Below, in pieces: positions 51,122 through 59,962 of a DNA stretch of 64,000 nt. The position numbers were made by a program, and so were the translations under genes. Positions within the stretch are counted from its first letter, which is position 1. The number at the start of each line of letters is the position of its first letter. Below the pieces are notes generated by a model. That model was not told the DNA's origin, ran no database searches, and saw nothing but the letters and a program-made list of their open reading frames with translations. Source of the DNA: Pseudomaricurvus albidus (GTDB lineage Bacteria > Pseudomonadota > Gammaproteobacteria > Pseudomonadales > Cellvibrionaceae); NCBI RefSeq assembly GCF_018863235.1, contig NZ_JAHKRS010000005.1:1-64000 (forward strand). Reading direction: 5' to 3'.

Positions 51122-52750
51122 TTATTCGTCGCTCCACTTAAAGCCCTGATATTCATCGCGCAGGTCTTTCTTACTGATTTTGCCGGTGGCCGTGTGCGGC
51201 AGGGAGTCGACAAAGACACAATCCGCTGGAATCCACCACTTGGCAACCTTGCCTTCGAACCATTGCAGCATTTCTGCTTCGGTTATGGTTTCACCTTCTT
51301 TGATAATCGCCAGCAGCAGAGGACGTTCGGTCCACTTGTCGTGAGCGACACCAATCACCGCAGCTTCGGCAATTTTCGGGTGGTTGACGGCACAGTTTTC
51401 CAGGTCGATAGAAGAAATCCATTCGCCACCGGATTTGATCACGTCTTTGGTGCGGTCAGTGATCTGCATCATGCCGTCGGGTGACATGCAGGCCACATCA
51501 CCGGTTTCAAACCAGCCGTTTGCGTCAGCGCCACCCTTATCCATTTTGTAATAGGATTGGGTAATCCAGGGACCGCGTACTTTCACTGAGCCGGAAGATT
51601 TACCGTCCCAGGGCAGCTCGTTGCCGTCTTCATCTTCGATGCGCATATCGACACCGAAGACAGGTCGTCCCTGTTTGAGTCGGTTTGCCATGAATTGATC
51701 TTCAGGCAGCTCCAGCTCTTTGGGGTTAGGTCGGTTGTAGGTGCCCAGAGGGCTCATTTCCGTCATGCCCCAAGCGGCCTGCACGTCCACATTGTGGTTT
51801 TTCTTGAACTGTTCAATGATAGTTTGAGGGCAGGCTGCGCCACCTACGGTAAGGCGCTGCAAGGAGGGGACCTTCTCACCGGACTTCTCCAGGTACTGCA
51901 GCAGTGCCAGCCAGACTGTGGGAACACCTGCCGAAGAGGTAATTTTGTGTTCGTTAATCAGTTTGCACAGTGTTTCACCGTCGCCCATTTTGGGGCCAGG
52001 CATGACCATCTTGGCGCCTACCATTGGGGCGGAGTATACAAGCCCCCAGCCATTGACGTGGAACATGGGCACGATGGGCATCACGACTTCACTGGCGGAC
52101 AGATCCATGGCGTCGGGTAAGGCACTGGCGTAAACGTGCAGGATGGTTGAACGGTGATCGTAAACCACGCCTTTGGGGTTGCCGGTGGTGCCGGAGGTGT
52201 AGCACATGGCTGAAGCAGTATTTTCTGCCAGCTCTGGCCATTCAAAAGTATCGGGTTTGTCGGCAATCAGAGTTTCATAACACAGAGCATTTCGCAGAGT
52301 GGTCTCTGGCATGTGGGCTTCATCGGTCAGAACGATAAATGCCTCAACGTTGGGCATCAAATCCTGAATTTTTTCGATAATAGGCACAAAGGCGACATCG
52401 AGGAAAATCCAGCGGTCTTCGGCGTGATTAACGATAAATTCCAACTGTTCCGGAAAAAGACGCGGGTTGATGGTGTGGCAGACCATGCCAGAACAAGAAA
52501 TAGCGTAATACAGCTCAAGGTGACGATAATCGTTCCATGCCAGAGTACCAATACAATCACCTTCTTTGGCGCCCAGACCTTGCAGGGCATTGGCCAGCTG
52601 GCGAACACGCTTGAAGGCGTCGCCATAGGTATAGCTATGGCAAGGGTTGTCGGCGGTCACGGATACGATTTCGGCCGCACTGTGTACTTTCTCTGCAAAC
52701 GACATGAGTGACGTGATTGTCAGAGGGGCATTCATCATTGTGCTTTGCAT
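51122..52750 (-). CDS. Fatty-acid/acyl-CoA ligase (AMP-forming, AlkK-like)
   Basis: The 542-residue protein is an ANL-superfamily adenylate-forming enzyme that activates a carboxylic acid with ATP and CoA. Motifs: A3 [32 protein letters not shown] (A5), [13 protein letters not shown] (A7), [17 protein letters not shown] (A8) and the C-terminal lysine in [11 protein letters not shown] (A10). It resembles medium- to long-chain AlkK/FadD-type and methylthiopropionate-CoA ligases; chain length is not readable. Start ATG 52750 has GAGAGAAAG upstream; later in-frame ATGs are possible. A PsrA-like site lies upstream at 52899. Confidence 0.92.
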   Translation of the reverse strand: MQSTMMNAPLTITSLMSFAEKVHSAAEIVSVTADNPCHSYTYGDAFKRVRQLANALQGLGAKEGDCIGTLAWNDYRHLELYYAISCSGMVCHTINPRLFPEQLEFIVNHAEDRWIFLDVAFVPIIEKIQDLMPNVEAFIVLTDEAHMPETTLRNALCYETLIADKPDTFEWPELAENTASAMCYTSGTTGNPKGVVYDHRSTILHVYASALPDAMDLSASEVVMPIVPMFHVNGWGLVYSAPMVGAKMVMPGPKMGDGETLCKLINEHKITSSAGVPTVWLALLQYLEKSGEKVPSLQRLTVGGAACPQTIIEQFKKNHNVDVQAAWGMTEMSPLGTYNRPNPKELELPEDQFMANRLKQGRPVFGVDMRIEDEDGNELPWDGKSSGSVKVRGPWITQSYYKMDKGGADANGWFETGDVACMSPDGMMQITDRTKDVIKSGGEWISSIDLENCAVNHPKIAEAAVIGVAHDKWTERPLLLAIIKEGETITEAEMLQWFEGKVAKWWIPADCVFVDSLPHTATGKISKKDLRDEYQGFKWSDE

Positions 52751-53157
52751 TCGCTTTCTCTCGCAGTCAAGAAATGAGTGGCTAGCCAGGAAGGGTGACT
52801 GCTGGCACAGCCTGTGTCATTTGTACAAAGTGTTATGTATCTATTAGATATATATTTCTCATGGCAGTACAACTGCCTTCTCTCTCGGTCGCAGTATATT
52901 CAAACAAACGTTTAAATGGTAGGCGCAAAAAGATCAATTCGTGACCGCAGGTGATGCATCGGTCACGCAAGGGCAGCACCTGTGATCAATAGCGCACCCA
53001 GCAGTTTTATTCCTGCAATTTACCGACCAGAAGGCAGTTTTAGAAGGGTGTTGGATGCCATCTTGTGATGCCAGTCATTTTCACGGGATTACTCTTTATC
53101 AGAATTGCTAACAACCGGAGCGAGCTGAAGAAAGACGTGGCTGGCCTTATGTCTCAG
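52751..53157. promoter_or_regulatory. Region between the acyl-CoA ligase start and the M48 gene end
   Basis: This 407-base region has no gene. Besides the PsrA-like site it holds an eight-base perfect inverted repeat CGTGACCG (52940-52947) / CGGTCACG (52960-52967) with a 12-base loop and no T-run. The ligase promoter should lie in the part nearest 52750. Confidence 0.5.
52899..52916. promoter_or_regulatory. PsrA-like CAAAC-N4-GTTT site upstream of the acyl-CoA ligase gene
   Basis: TTCAAACAAACGTTTAAA contains CAAAC (52901-52905), four bases and GTTTA (52910-52914). This resembles the PsrA consensus of pseudomonads, a TetR-type regulator of fatty-acid genes. It lies 149 bases before the ligase start. 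Identification is by pattern only. Confidence 0.4.
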
Positions 53158-54657
53158 CTATTGCACAATTTTGATCCAGTCACCGGGGCTTGGTTCTCCA
53201 CGAGGGTAATAGCCATTCAGCAGACGCAATTGGTCCTCGGAGTATTTTCCCAAGGGTACAACTTCCGCAAGGCGTTTGAATGTCGTTTGGTCATTGGCTT
53301 TCACGTAATGTATTTTCTGGCTCTTTCCGGAGAGTCGTCGTGGCGTTTGCGAGGGACGGAAAGTCTGTATGCTGGCCAGGAAGACTTCGTCATCAGTTTT
53401 TGTGGCTGGATTCGATCCGTCTTTTGATGTCGTAGTCTGTCCCTCTTTGAGAACCATCCCTTTAATGATGTAAACCCGTCGGCCCTGATAGAGCACGGCA
53501 ATGCGGCTCGGATACGCGTTACTGCTACTGGCCGGCTGTATGCCGGTATGCCCAACCAATCCAAATTGTGAAAAAGGTTGTGATTGTTGCAGGGTGGGTA
53601 TTTTCAGGTTTTCGCGAATATACACGTCAGGGGCGATGGGGTTTCTCAGCAGGTCGACCTGAATGCTCATCTGTGCCCGGCCATCAGGGGCTTTGGATAA
53701 AATCTGTCGACGCTGGTTTTCGGCTTCCCAGCCTTCAGGGAAATCAATACTGAATCCCAGTTTGCTGTGGCTGTAGGTGTTGTTCTGAGCTGCCTTGAGG
53801 GTCTTGGGGTTGTAGTTGATGCCATACAGAAGACCTTCGGTGGCCTCACGGAATTCTGCACGATTGTCGACACCTTTGCTTTCTTTGGAGAGATCACCGG
53901 CTTTGCCGACGACTTCCTGCAAGCGTTCATCGTTACGAGGGTGGGTGGAAAAAACACCGTGATAAGTGGTGGTTTTCTTGCCGGTCTCACGGGCCATGCG
54001 ACGGGCAAAACGCTCCTGATCTTTAAGAACGCCAATGACTTCAAGCATGGCGTTGGGGTTATAACCACTGTTGTAGAGGTATTGGGCACCCAGGCTGTCT
54101 GCTTCCAGCTCCATGTCACGACCGTAACCCATGACTGCGGCGGTGCCCCAGAGGTCGGTGACATCGCCAATCACGGTGCTGCCGGTGGTGAGTACCGAGA
54201 GTACGGTAACCACGCTTGAGCCCTTGCGTGCGGTGTCCTGTTTGACAGAGTGACGGGCGGTAACGTGTCCGATTTCATGGGCCATGACGGCTGCCAGCTG
54301 GGCTTCAGAGTCCAGGTAGGTGATCAGACCACGATTGACGTATATATAACCGCCCGGCAAGGCAAAGGCGTTAATGTCCGGACTGTCGATGATGGTGAAG
54401 GTGTATTTCAAATCGGGGCGGTCGCCGTTTCGGGCCAGATTCTGACCGATACGCTCGACGTAGGCCTGAAGCTTTTCATCCTGATAGACGGGGGTGGACG
54501 CCAGGATCTTCTCGTGCAGTTCTTTGCCAATCTCGATCTCTTTGCTTTCGCTCATGAAGACCAGATTGGGCATGCCACTGGCAGGGTTAACGGCACAGCC
54601 TCCGAGAGTGGATAACGCAAAACTGGCCAAGATCAGGATGATGATGCGGTGGTGCAT
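53158..54657 (-). CDS. M48-family metalloprotease lipoprotein
   Basis: The 499-residue protein has a lipoprotein signal (IIILILASFALSTLGGC, Cys 21) and a zinc-peptidase domain with MAHEIGHVTARHS (HExxH near residue 126) and the glutamate-containing helix ELEADSLGAQYLYNSGYN. A C-terminal portion of about 200 residues has beta-rich segments (SKLGFSIDFPEGWEAE) and a final LysM-like or clamp region (TFKRLAEVVPLGKYSEDQL). BepA-type M48 proteins act in outer-membrane protein quality control. It is the last gene of the minus-strand run from 64000, 89 bases after the second lipoprotein. Confidence 0.92.
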   Translation of the reverse strand: MHHRIIILILASFALSTLGGCAVNPASGMPNLVFMSESKEIEIGKELHEKILASTPVYQDEKLQAYVERIGQNLARNGDRPDLKYTFTIIDSPDINAFALPGGYIYVNRGLITYLDSEAQLAAVMAHEIGHVTARHSVKQDTARKGSSVVTVLSVLTTGSTVIGDVTDLWGTAAVMGYGRDMELEADSLGAQYLYNSGYNPNAMLEVIGVLKDQERFARRMARETGKKTTTYHGVFSTHPRNDERLQEVVGKAGDLSKESKGVDNRAEFREATEGLLYGINYNPKTLKAAQNNTYSHSKLGFSIDFPEGWEAENQRRQILSKAPDGRAQMSIQVDLLRNPIAPDVYIRENLKIPTLQQSQPFSQFGLVGHTGIQPASSSNAYPSRIAVLYQGRRVYIIKGMVLKEGQTTTSKDGSNPATKTDDEVFLASIQTFRPSQTPRRLSGKSQKIHYVKANDQTTFKRLAEVVPLGKYSEDQLRLLNGYYPRGEPSPGDWIKIVQ

Positions 54658-54746
54658 TTAGAGCTCCCTGGTCGAGTTGTCCTTGGTACGTCAGTGCGAT
54701 CTGACAGTGTTGATGAGTGTAAAACCTGAGATTCAGTATTGATCGA

Positions 54747-55490
54747 TCAGAGCGGTTCAATGGTGCTCTGCGGATTTAGAAAACTTCTCAGTTGCAGTCC
54801 CATGGCTTTGCAGGCGTTTTTCTGAACCTGGGCAATCAATGGGATCGGCACAACGACAGCGGGCATATAGGAGGTACCAGCCGCATCAGCGCTGATTTGA
54901 CCGATATTCTCCAGTTCCTGATAGTCCCAGATATGGGCTTCGTAGTCAGATTCCTTGTCCCAGGTGCCAAACCCGAAACAGCCAGCGCCACCGGCACCGA
55001 TGGAGCAACCAATTGAGCCGCTGCTGCTGGTGGTCTCTGTTTTGCCGTCGACCCAGACAATGTAGCGGATATTAAAGTGATTGATTGCGGCTTCTACGTC
55101 TTTGCGGGCGAGCAGGCGATTCATGTCCTTGATGCGCATAGGGGCGGTGCGGGGCTCGAACCAGGGGTAGAGCGCGTCCATAAACTCACGCTCAGGAATG
55201 ACCGTGATAATGTCGTTATTGTCGTCGAGAATATCGCCGATGCAGTCCACCAGTTCAGGTTCGGTTTCATAGCTGCTGGAGTGGCGGCGCCCGAGTACAA
55301 CCACATGTTCACCTTCGGATATTTTGGTGTCCTTGCGCGCGTGGTACTCATCTATGGTGACGGAGGTACAGCCTTGCAGCAGCATCAAAAGCAGTGCAAC
55401 AAGCCCGCTTCTGTGAAGCGTGGATGTGCAGTGTTGAGCGACAGACTCTGGATTAGAAAACCGGGAAAAAGAGTAAATAGTATTTAACAC
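54747..55490 (-). CDS. Hypothetical lipoprotein with glycine-cysteine loop
   Basis: No family is recognised. The 247-residue protein has an N-terminal hydrophobic stretch ending LLQGC (lipobox, cysteine near residue 41), preceded by a long n-region. The mature part has EYHARKDTKISEGEHVVVLGRR, then a mixed alpha-beta region, and a Gly/Ser/Cys-rich loop (SSSGSIGCSIGAGGAGCFG). GTG 55490 has AGGAG seven bases upstream, formed partly by the last codons of the previous gene. It is separated from the preceding lipoprotein by three bases, so the two are coupled. Confidence 0.85.
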   Translation of the reverse strand: MLNTIYSFSRFSNPESVAQHCTSTLHRSGLVALLLMLLQGCTSVTIDEYHARKDTKISEGEHVVVLGRRHSSSYETEPELVDCIGDILDDNNDIITVIPEREFMDALYPWFEPRTAPMRIKDMNRLLARKDVEAAINHFNIRYIVWVDGKTETTSSSGSIGCSIGAGGAGCFGFGTWDKESDYEAHIWDYQELENIGQISADAAGTSYMPAVVVPIPLIAQVQKNACKAMGLQLRSFLNPQSTIEPL

Positions 55491-55493
55491 GGT

Positions 55494-56252
55494 TTACTCC
55501 TGATAACTGGCTTGTTGGCCAGGCTTGGCGGCGCGGGCCTGGGCCTGGACGGGAGGAGAGGTGAGCGTGTGATCCGCAATCCAGGCTTTTATCTCCGGTA
55601 CCCGCCGGGTCCCCAGGGAAATATTGGCTCCCAAATCCCGCAGGGCAACAATCACGGCGGCGTTCATGGCATCTTCATCGGATTGCATAAAGGCGGTTGG
55701 TGTTTTGCCGTAGGCGGTAACGATCCAGTCGGCGATCATAACGCCCTGGGGGGAGTAAACACTGAGATTGTATTTCAGCCAGACCTCGTAAATCTTGAAC
55801 TGGGTTTCCCTGGGCACGGAGTATTGAAAGTCGGTGAGTTTGGGGTAGAGCACCATATTGGCGGACGCCGGCGAGCTGGGGGTCGGCAGGCTGCTGATTT
55901 CCTGAACCTGGGTGAACAGCTCGGGCAAAACACGATTGAATAACTGAACCTGTGCCGGGCCACTCTCAATCACCCATTTGCTGCGGTCTTCATTGTCTTC
56001 GGTATAGACATAGGTTTTGAAGTCATCGTCGTACAGAACCCCCAGGGTTTGAGGGATTGGCTCTATGAGAGGCTTGGGGAATTCTCCGGTGACCTTGAGG
56101 CTGTTGGTACAACCCGCCAGAACCATCATGAGAAACAAGGCGCTGAGTGCCGTCAGGCGCTTGGTCGTAGCAGAGGCTAAAGTTACAGAGGTTAAAGTAC
56201 CAGCTGTTAAAGAAACCGGCATCAACGGAACCACTTTGGCGACAGACTTCAT
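55494..56252 (-). CDS. Hypothetical lipoprotein
   Basis: No family is recognised. This 252-residue protein has an unusually long N-terminal region (about 29 residues) before the hydrophobic core LTALSALFLMMVLAGC with a lipobox cysteine near 48. The mature part includes PIPQTLGVLYDDDFKTYVYTE, a strand-rich domain with YPKLTDFQYSVPRETQFKIYEVWLKYNLSVY, and a Gln/Ala-rich tail. The family-like pattern (lipid-anchored beta domain) suggests a periplasmic or outer-membrane component. A start further inside the hydrophobic region is possible. It lies 128 bases after the second VWA gene. Confidence 0.85.
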   Translation of the reverse strand: MKSVAKVVPLMPVSLTAGTLTSVTLASATTKRLTALSALFLMMVLAGCTNSLKVTGEFPKPLIEPIPQTLGVLYDDDFKTYVYTEDNEDRSKWVIESGPAQVQLFNRVLPELFTQVQEISSLPTPSSPASANMVLYPKLTDFQYSVPRETQFKIYEVWLKYNLSVYSPQGVMIADWIVTAYGKTPTAFMQSDEDAMNAAVIVALRDLGANISLGTRRVPEIKAWIADHTLTSPPVQAQARAAKPGQQASYQE

Positions 56253-56380
56253 GATCAGACTCTCTCAAGGGTTTATTCAGAGGTGATGTCTTGGTTTATA
56301 TTTACCCATCGAAGTGGTGAGCATATCTTTTGGTTGATCACATCACCAGTTTAGTTGAAAACTGCGACTCTGCTGACCTG

Positions 56381-57379
56381 TTAAGGTCGAAAATCATTCA
56401 ACCCGACAAAAGTACCACCGTTGCGGTAGGTCAGTTCACGCATCAGGGCCGCAAAGCGAATTCCGGTGGTTTGCAAGTGTGACGGTCGGGAAAACTGCAC
56501 TGGAAAGCCGACAGCATGAATCCTGACCATGCGCTCTCCGGGTTTACGTTCCTGATTAAGGCGGTCAACGGTTCGTACAACTGTTTGAATTGAGCGCCCG
56601 GTGAATTCATCCCCCATGACATACAGGCTGATCTTTTTCTTGGGATCATAGAAAGCGCGTACCGCGCGCTCGATGCCTTCGACAGGACTACTGTTACTGA
56701 ACGGATTCCAGCGCCGCAGACGTTTCATGATGACATCCCGACGTCCGGGGGTGTCAGGAATCCACTCGCCACGATAGTTGGAGAACATATAGTCACCCAT
56801 ATCGTTCATGACCTGAATTCCCTTCACCTGAGGGTAAATGTCCAGGGTGGCAACCAGTTCTTGCATCATACGTTCCCAGCCGTAGTTGAACATACTGCCG
56901 GATGTGTCGATGATGAAAATAATGTATTCGCTGTCTACCGGAATACCGCCGATTACGCTGTTTTGGCGCTGGTGTTGTCGGCCGAGCAGGCGTTCCATCT
57001 CAGCGGTGAGCGACTGCATGGCCTGGTACAGCTCTCCGCGCCGGTTGCCATCGGTGGATGAAGCAGAGGCCATGCGAGCGGTATCGGCCTGTATTTCCTG
57101 CAATTGGCTTTTGAGAATGGCGATACGCTTCTCTTTGTCGGACAGCTGTTCGTGCTTGGCGTCCAGATCGCGATTCAGCACCACGGTTTCGCCGCGTAAG
57201 GTGAAGAGTTTTTCCTGTAAATCTTTGATCTGGCCTTCCATGTTGACCGTCGATTGTTCAACCACCAGAGGTTCGACGGTTTTCGTGATCAACAGCAGCA
57301 GAACAATGGCGCCAAAGCCACAGCACACCACGTCCAGAAAGGACATGTTGAACTCTTCCTGATCTCTGCGTTTTCTCAC
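56381..57379 (-). CDS. Membrane-anchored coiled-coil VWA protein, ExbD/MotB-like N-terminus (second copy)
   Basis: Layout in 332 residues: short basic start MRKRRDQEEFN, one membrane segment (MSFLDVVCCGFGAIVLLLLI, residues 12-31), a heptad-like coiled coil (about 47-120, for example KIRD-free EGQIKDLQEKLFTLRGE), then a von Willebrand A domain (about 150-330) with MIDAS DTSGSM and the later MGDEF and ASP/THR sites. Positive-inside bias puts the VWA domain in the periplasm. The aspartate in FLD sits as in the ExbD/TolR/MotB segment (usual form PFIDV). GTG 57379 is the start; Met 12 could be an alternative. It is paralogous to the gene at 57447 and lies 67 bases after it. Confidence 0.88.
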   Translation of the reverse strand: MRKRRDQEEFNMSFLDVVCCGFGAIVLLLLITKTVEPLVVEQSTVNMEGQIKDLQEKLFTLRGETVVLNRDLDAKHEQLSDKEKRIAILKSQLQEIQADTARMASASSTDGNRRGELYQAMQSLTAEMERLLGRQHQRQNSVIGGIPVDSEYIIFIIDTSGSMFNYGWERMMQELVATLDIYPQVKGIQVMNDMGDYMFSNYRGEWIPDTPGRRDVIMKRLRRWNPFSNSSPVEGIERAVRAFYDPKKKISLYVMGDEFTGRSIQTVVRTVDRLNQERKPGERMVRIHAVGFPVQFSRPSHLQTTGIRFAALMRELTYRNGGTFVGLNDFRP

Positions 57380-57446
57380 TTCAATGTATCCTGTGGTTGA
57401 AACGGATTAGCGTCACGGTTGATTGCAGCAATTCATACCGGGGTTG

Positions 57447-58526
57447 TCACGGCCAGTCCTTGGATGGACTGATAAAAGAACCCTGCGTGACCTGTGCCAG
57501 TTGCCAGAAGGCTGCGGCTGCCATGGGATCACCCTCCATTGGAGCCAGTATCACATTCACCGGAATGCCATTGGGCAGCAGCTCCACCGCCTTGTTAAAC
57601 AGTTTTACACGCTCCGGGCCGCTGATGGTATTGCCCCGGGGCTTGCTCAAGCCCTGTGTGGGCAGGCCGTCAGTGATCAGGTAAATATTGTCCGGACGTG
57701 GCGACAGCTGGCTGACGGCCTGGAAAACCCGTTCCAGACTGGTGCCATCTTCAGGGACCACTTTGCGCAGGTTGAGGATTCCCTGTTCCAGTTGCGCCCC
57801 GTCACTGACATTAAGCCAGCTGTTCTCGGTGCCTTTCAGTACAGATTGTACGCCGGTATTGAAAGTGTAGATCTGATATTGGCTTTTGGGGGGCAGTTGG
57901 GTGGTCAACCAGTCCACGGTGGACATGGCACGTTGCCACTTGGCTGCGGTGCGTTTGGCGGCATCGGGCATGTTGCGGCGGCGAATAACATTGACGATGC
58001 GTTCATCGAGCATACTGGCGGAGGAGTCCAGCAGGATGAGTATGTGTGAACCTCCGAATTTCATACCGGTCAGGTATTGACGGTTGCCCTGACCAACATA
58101 CTGGCGCACTTCGTTGCCGCGATCCTGATTTTGTTTTTCCAGCTCGTCCCTTTCGGCTCGCAGGTTGCGCACCTTTTGTTCCAGGGCTGCAATAGAATCA
58201 TCTTCCTGATTGTCGATCAGTTCGGCTCGCTTGGCGCGCGCGGTTTCGATTTCCTTGCTGATGCGGGTGGCGAGTCCGTCGGCCTCGGCCAATCGCTGAT
58301 CCAGAGCCGAGAGGGTGTTGCGCGCCCGAACCAGACCTTCTTCGCCGTCCTCAATGTCTTCCTGTAACAGGTTGACCTCTGACATGAGATCCTGATTTTC
58401 GACTTTGGTCTGGTTGTCGACATCGTGCTTGATGATCAGGAAGATCAGCGCGACCGCACCAAACCCGCAGGACATGATGTCCAGAAACGACAGGCTGAAG
58501 GTGGTAAAGCGACGTTTACGCGCCAT
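57447..58526 (-). CDS. Membrane-anchored coiled-coil VWA protein, ExbD/MotB-like N-terminus (first copy)
   Basis: The 359-residue protein mirrors its neighbour at 56381: MARKRRFTTFSLSFLDIMSCGFGAVALIFLII at the N-terminus (aspartate near residue 15), a long coiled coil (about 40-145) and a C-terminal VWA domain with MIDAS DSSAS, EDGTSLER and ITDGLPTQG. All five metal-site elements seem present, so the VWA is probably metal-binding. Its ATG directly abuts the stop of the upstream gene (58527), so translation is coupled. By similarity to ExbD/TolR it should pair with the ExbB-like protein at 59963; the VWA would then act outside the membrane. Inference throughout for function. Confidence 0.9.
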   Translation of the reverse strand: MARKRRFTTFSLSFLDIMSCGFGAVALIFLIIKHDVDNQTKVENQDLMSEVNLLQEDIEDGEEGLVRARNTLSALDQRLAEADGLATRISKEIETARAKRAELIDNQEDDSIAALEQKVRNLRAERDELEKQNQDRGNEVRQYVGQGNRQYLTGMKFGGSHILILLDSSASMLDERIVNVIRRRNMPDAAKRTAAKWQRAMSTVDWLTTQLPPKSQYQIYTFNTGVQSVLKGTENSWLNVSDGAQLEQGILNLRKVVPEDGTSLERVFQAVSQLSPRPDNIYLITDGLPTQGLSKPRGNTISGPERVKLFNKAVELLPNGIPVNVILAPMEGDPMAAAAFWQLAQVTQGSFISPSKDWP

Positions 58527-59888
58527 TTAATCCTCCACCCGGATGAGTGTCAGCTCAATATCAAAATCAGAGATACCCAGACGGTCGCCGCTTTTTAATG
58601 GCTCTGTAGTGAGGTCCAGCGGTGTGGCCGACGCTTCACCGTTAAGCCGCAATTGACCCTGTGATGTGTGAATCCGACCGTGTTGGATCGATAATACGGC
58701 GCTGTCCTGATCTTCCTTCAGCATTTCCCGATTTGAGGTCAAAGTGAAATGGCCGTGCAGCGGGTAGGCGTGATTTTGCCAGAGCAGGTGGGTGGCGGCT
58801 TCCTGATCGGGGAAGTGGCGAGTGTGTGCCGTGGTTGAGGTAACGGTTTCCGGCTGGTTTTGACGGGCATTTTGACAGGGCAAGCTGGTGATAAATCGCA
58901 CACCCTCGGGGGATTCACTGAGGTTATCGCCAATTTGCGTGAGATCCTTTGCCAATCGCTGTGTGGCGAGTACGGTGGTTTGGGGCGGCAAGTCCAAAAG
59001 CGGCATGCATTCGGCCAGACGATCGCCCAGAAACAGATTGCCGGCGTTTTCCAGCTTTGTTTGCAACGGTTTCCAAAAGCGCTGTACAAATTGACGAATT
59101 TGGTAAATATCCACCTGGATGCTGTAACGGTCCAGCTCACATTGCAAACTGGTAACCGACTCCTGCTCAAGCACAGCACACTGCCTGAGCCATTCGGGGA
59201 TGGCATCAAACAGGGCCTGTTCCGAGCTGGCCCCGTGCCGTGGATTAAACCGGGTTTGCTGGATAAACAATTCACTGAAGTAGTTGAGCAGTTGATTGTG
59301 CAAGCTGAGCCAGCCCTGATCGCTCAAAACTTCCAGGCGGTTGCGCTGGAGCTTTGTGATTGCCGCATCTGATGAATTATTGGCTGGCGTGAGTTCTGTG
59401 ATCACGCAATGGTGAAGAAACATTTCCACGTGCGTCAGTGCTTGTTGCTCCGCGAGCAGAGGGAAGGCGTGTGACAGTGTTGCCGCCAGTCCGTGATCAA
59501 TCAAACCGATGGTCTTCATGCCGCATTGATTGGCGATGCCTAATAACAATCCCAGAGATTCCCGAGGGATGGAGCCGGGCAGTGAAAACACCACTTCCTG
59601 ATTGGCGAAGTCTACGGGTAATTGCTTTTCAATATGAAGCAAATGCAGATAGGCCAAATCGCCGTGGTGGCGAACTTTGGGGTGGTTTAGCTGCAGGGGA
59701 TCCGTATTCAGCTGTGACCAGAATTGCGAGTGCGTGTTCAGTGGCTGTTTGCGGCTCTCCCGCCAGGCCTTGGAACCGAACAGAAGCTCTTGATGGTCAA
59801 CAACAGCAACCCCTGGACTTTGGCAAAGTAATTGGCCGTCCTGATAACAGCGTACTCCGAGATCGTTTAATTCCAGTAACAGGGGCAT
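58527..59888 (-). CDS. Degenerate Hsp70/actin-like ATPase with FHA-like C-terminal domain
   Basis: The 453-residue protein has the outline of an Hsp70-type actin fold: an N-terminal pair of strands LLELNDLGVRCYQDGQLLC, then LLFGSKAWRESRKQP, GLIDHGLAATLSHAF (a phosphate-2-like position) and NAGNLFLGDRLAECMPLLDL near residue 290. The usual DLGTTNS phosphate loop is absent, so ATP hydrolysis is doubtful. The C-terminal 80 residues (HGRIHTSQGQLRLNGEASA ... GDRLGISDFDIELTLIRV) resemble a forkhead-associated domain. ATG 59888 has AAGAG eight bases upstream; an in-frame TTG eight codons earlier is weaker. Exact class is uncertain. Confidence 0.7.
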   Translation of the reverse strand: MPLLLELNDLGVRCYQDGQLLCQSPGVAVVDHQELLFGSKAWRESRKQPLNTHSQFWSQLNTDPLQLNHPKVRHHGDLAYLHLLHIEKQLPVDFANQEVVFSLPGSIPRESLGLLLGIANQCGMKTIGLIDHGLAATLSHAFPLLAEQQALTHVEMFLHHCVITELTPANNSSDAAITKLQRNRLEVLSDQGWLSLHNQLLNYFSELFIQQTRFNPRHGASSEQALFDAIPEWLRQCAVLEQESVTSLQCELDRYSIQVDIYQIRQFVQRFWKPLQTKLENAGNLFLGDRLAECMPLLDLPPQTTVLATQRLAKDLTQIGDNLSESPEGVRFITSLPCQNARQNQPETVTSTTAHTRHFPDQEAATHLLWQNHAYPLHGHFTLTSNREMLKEDQDSAVLSIQHGRIHTSQGQLRLNGEASATPLDLTTEPLKSGDRLGISDFDIELTLIRVED

Positions 59889-59962
59889 GGGTATTACTCT
59901 TACACGGTGCAAAGGGGCAGTTGATTCACAGGAACATTATTCAAAACGGTTTCTTTTTAAAC

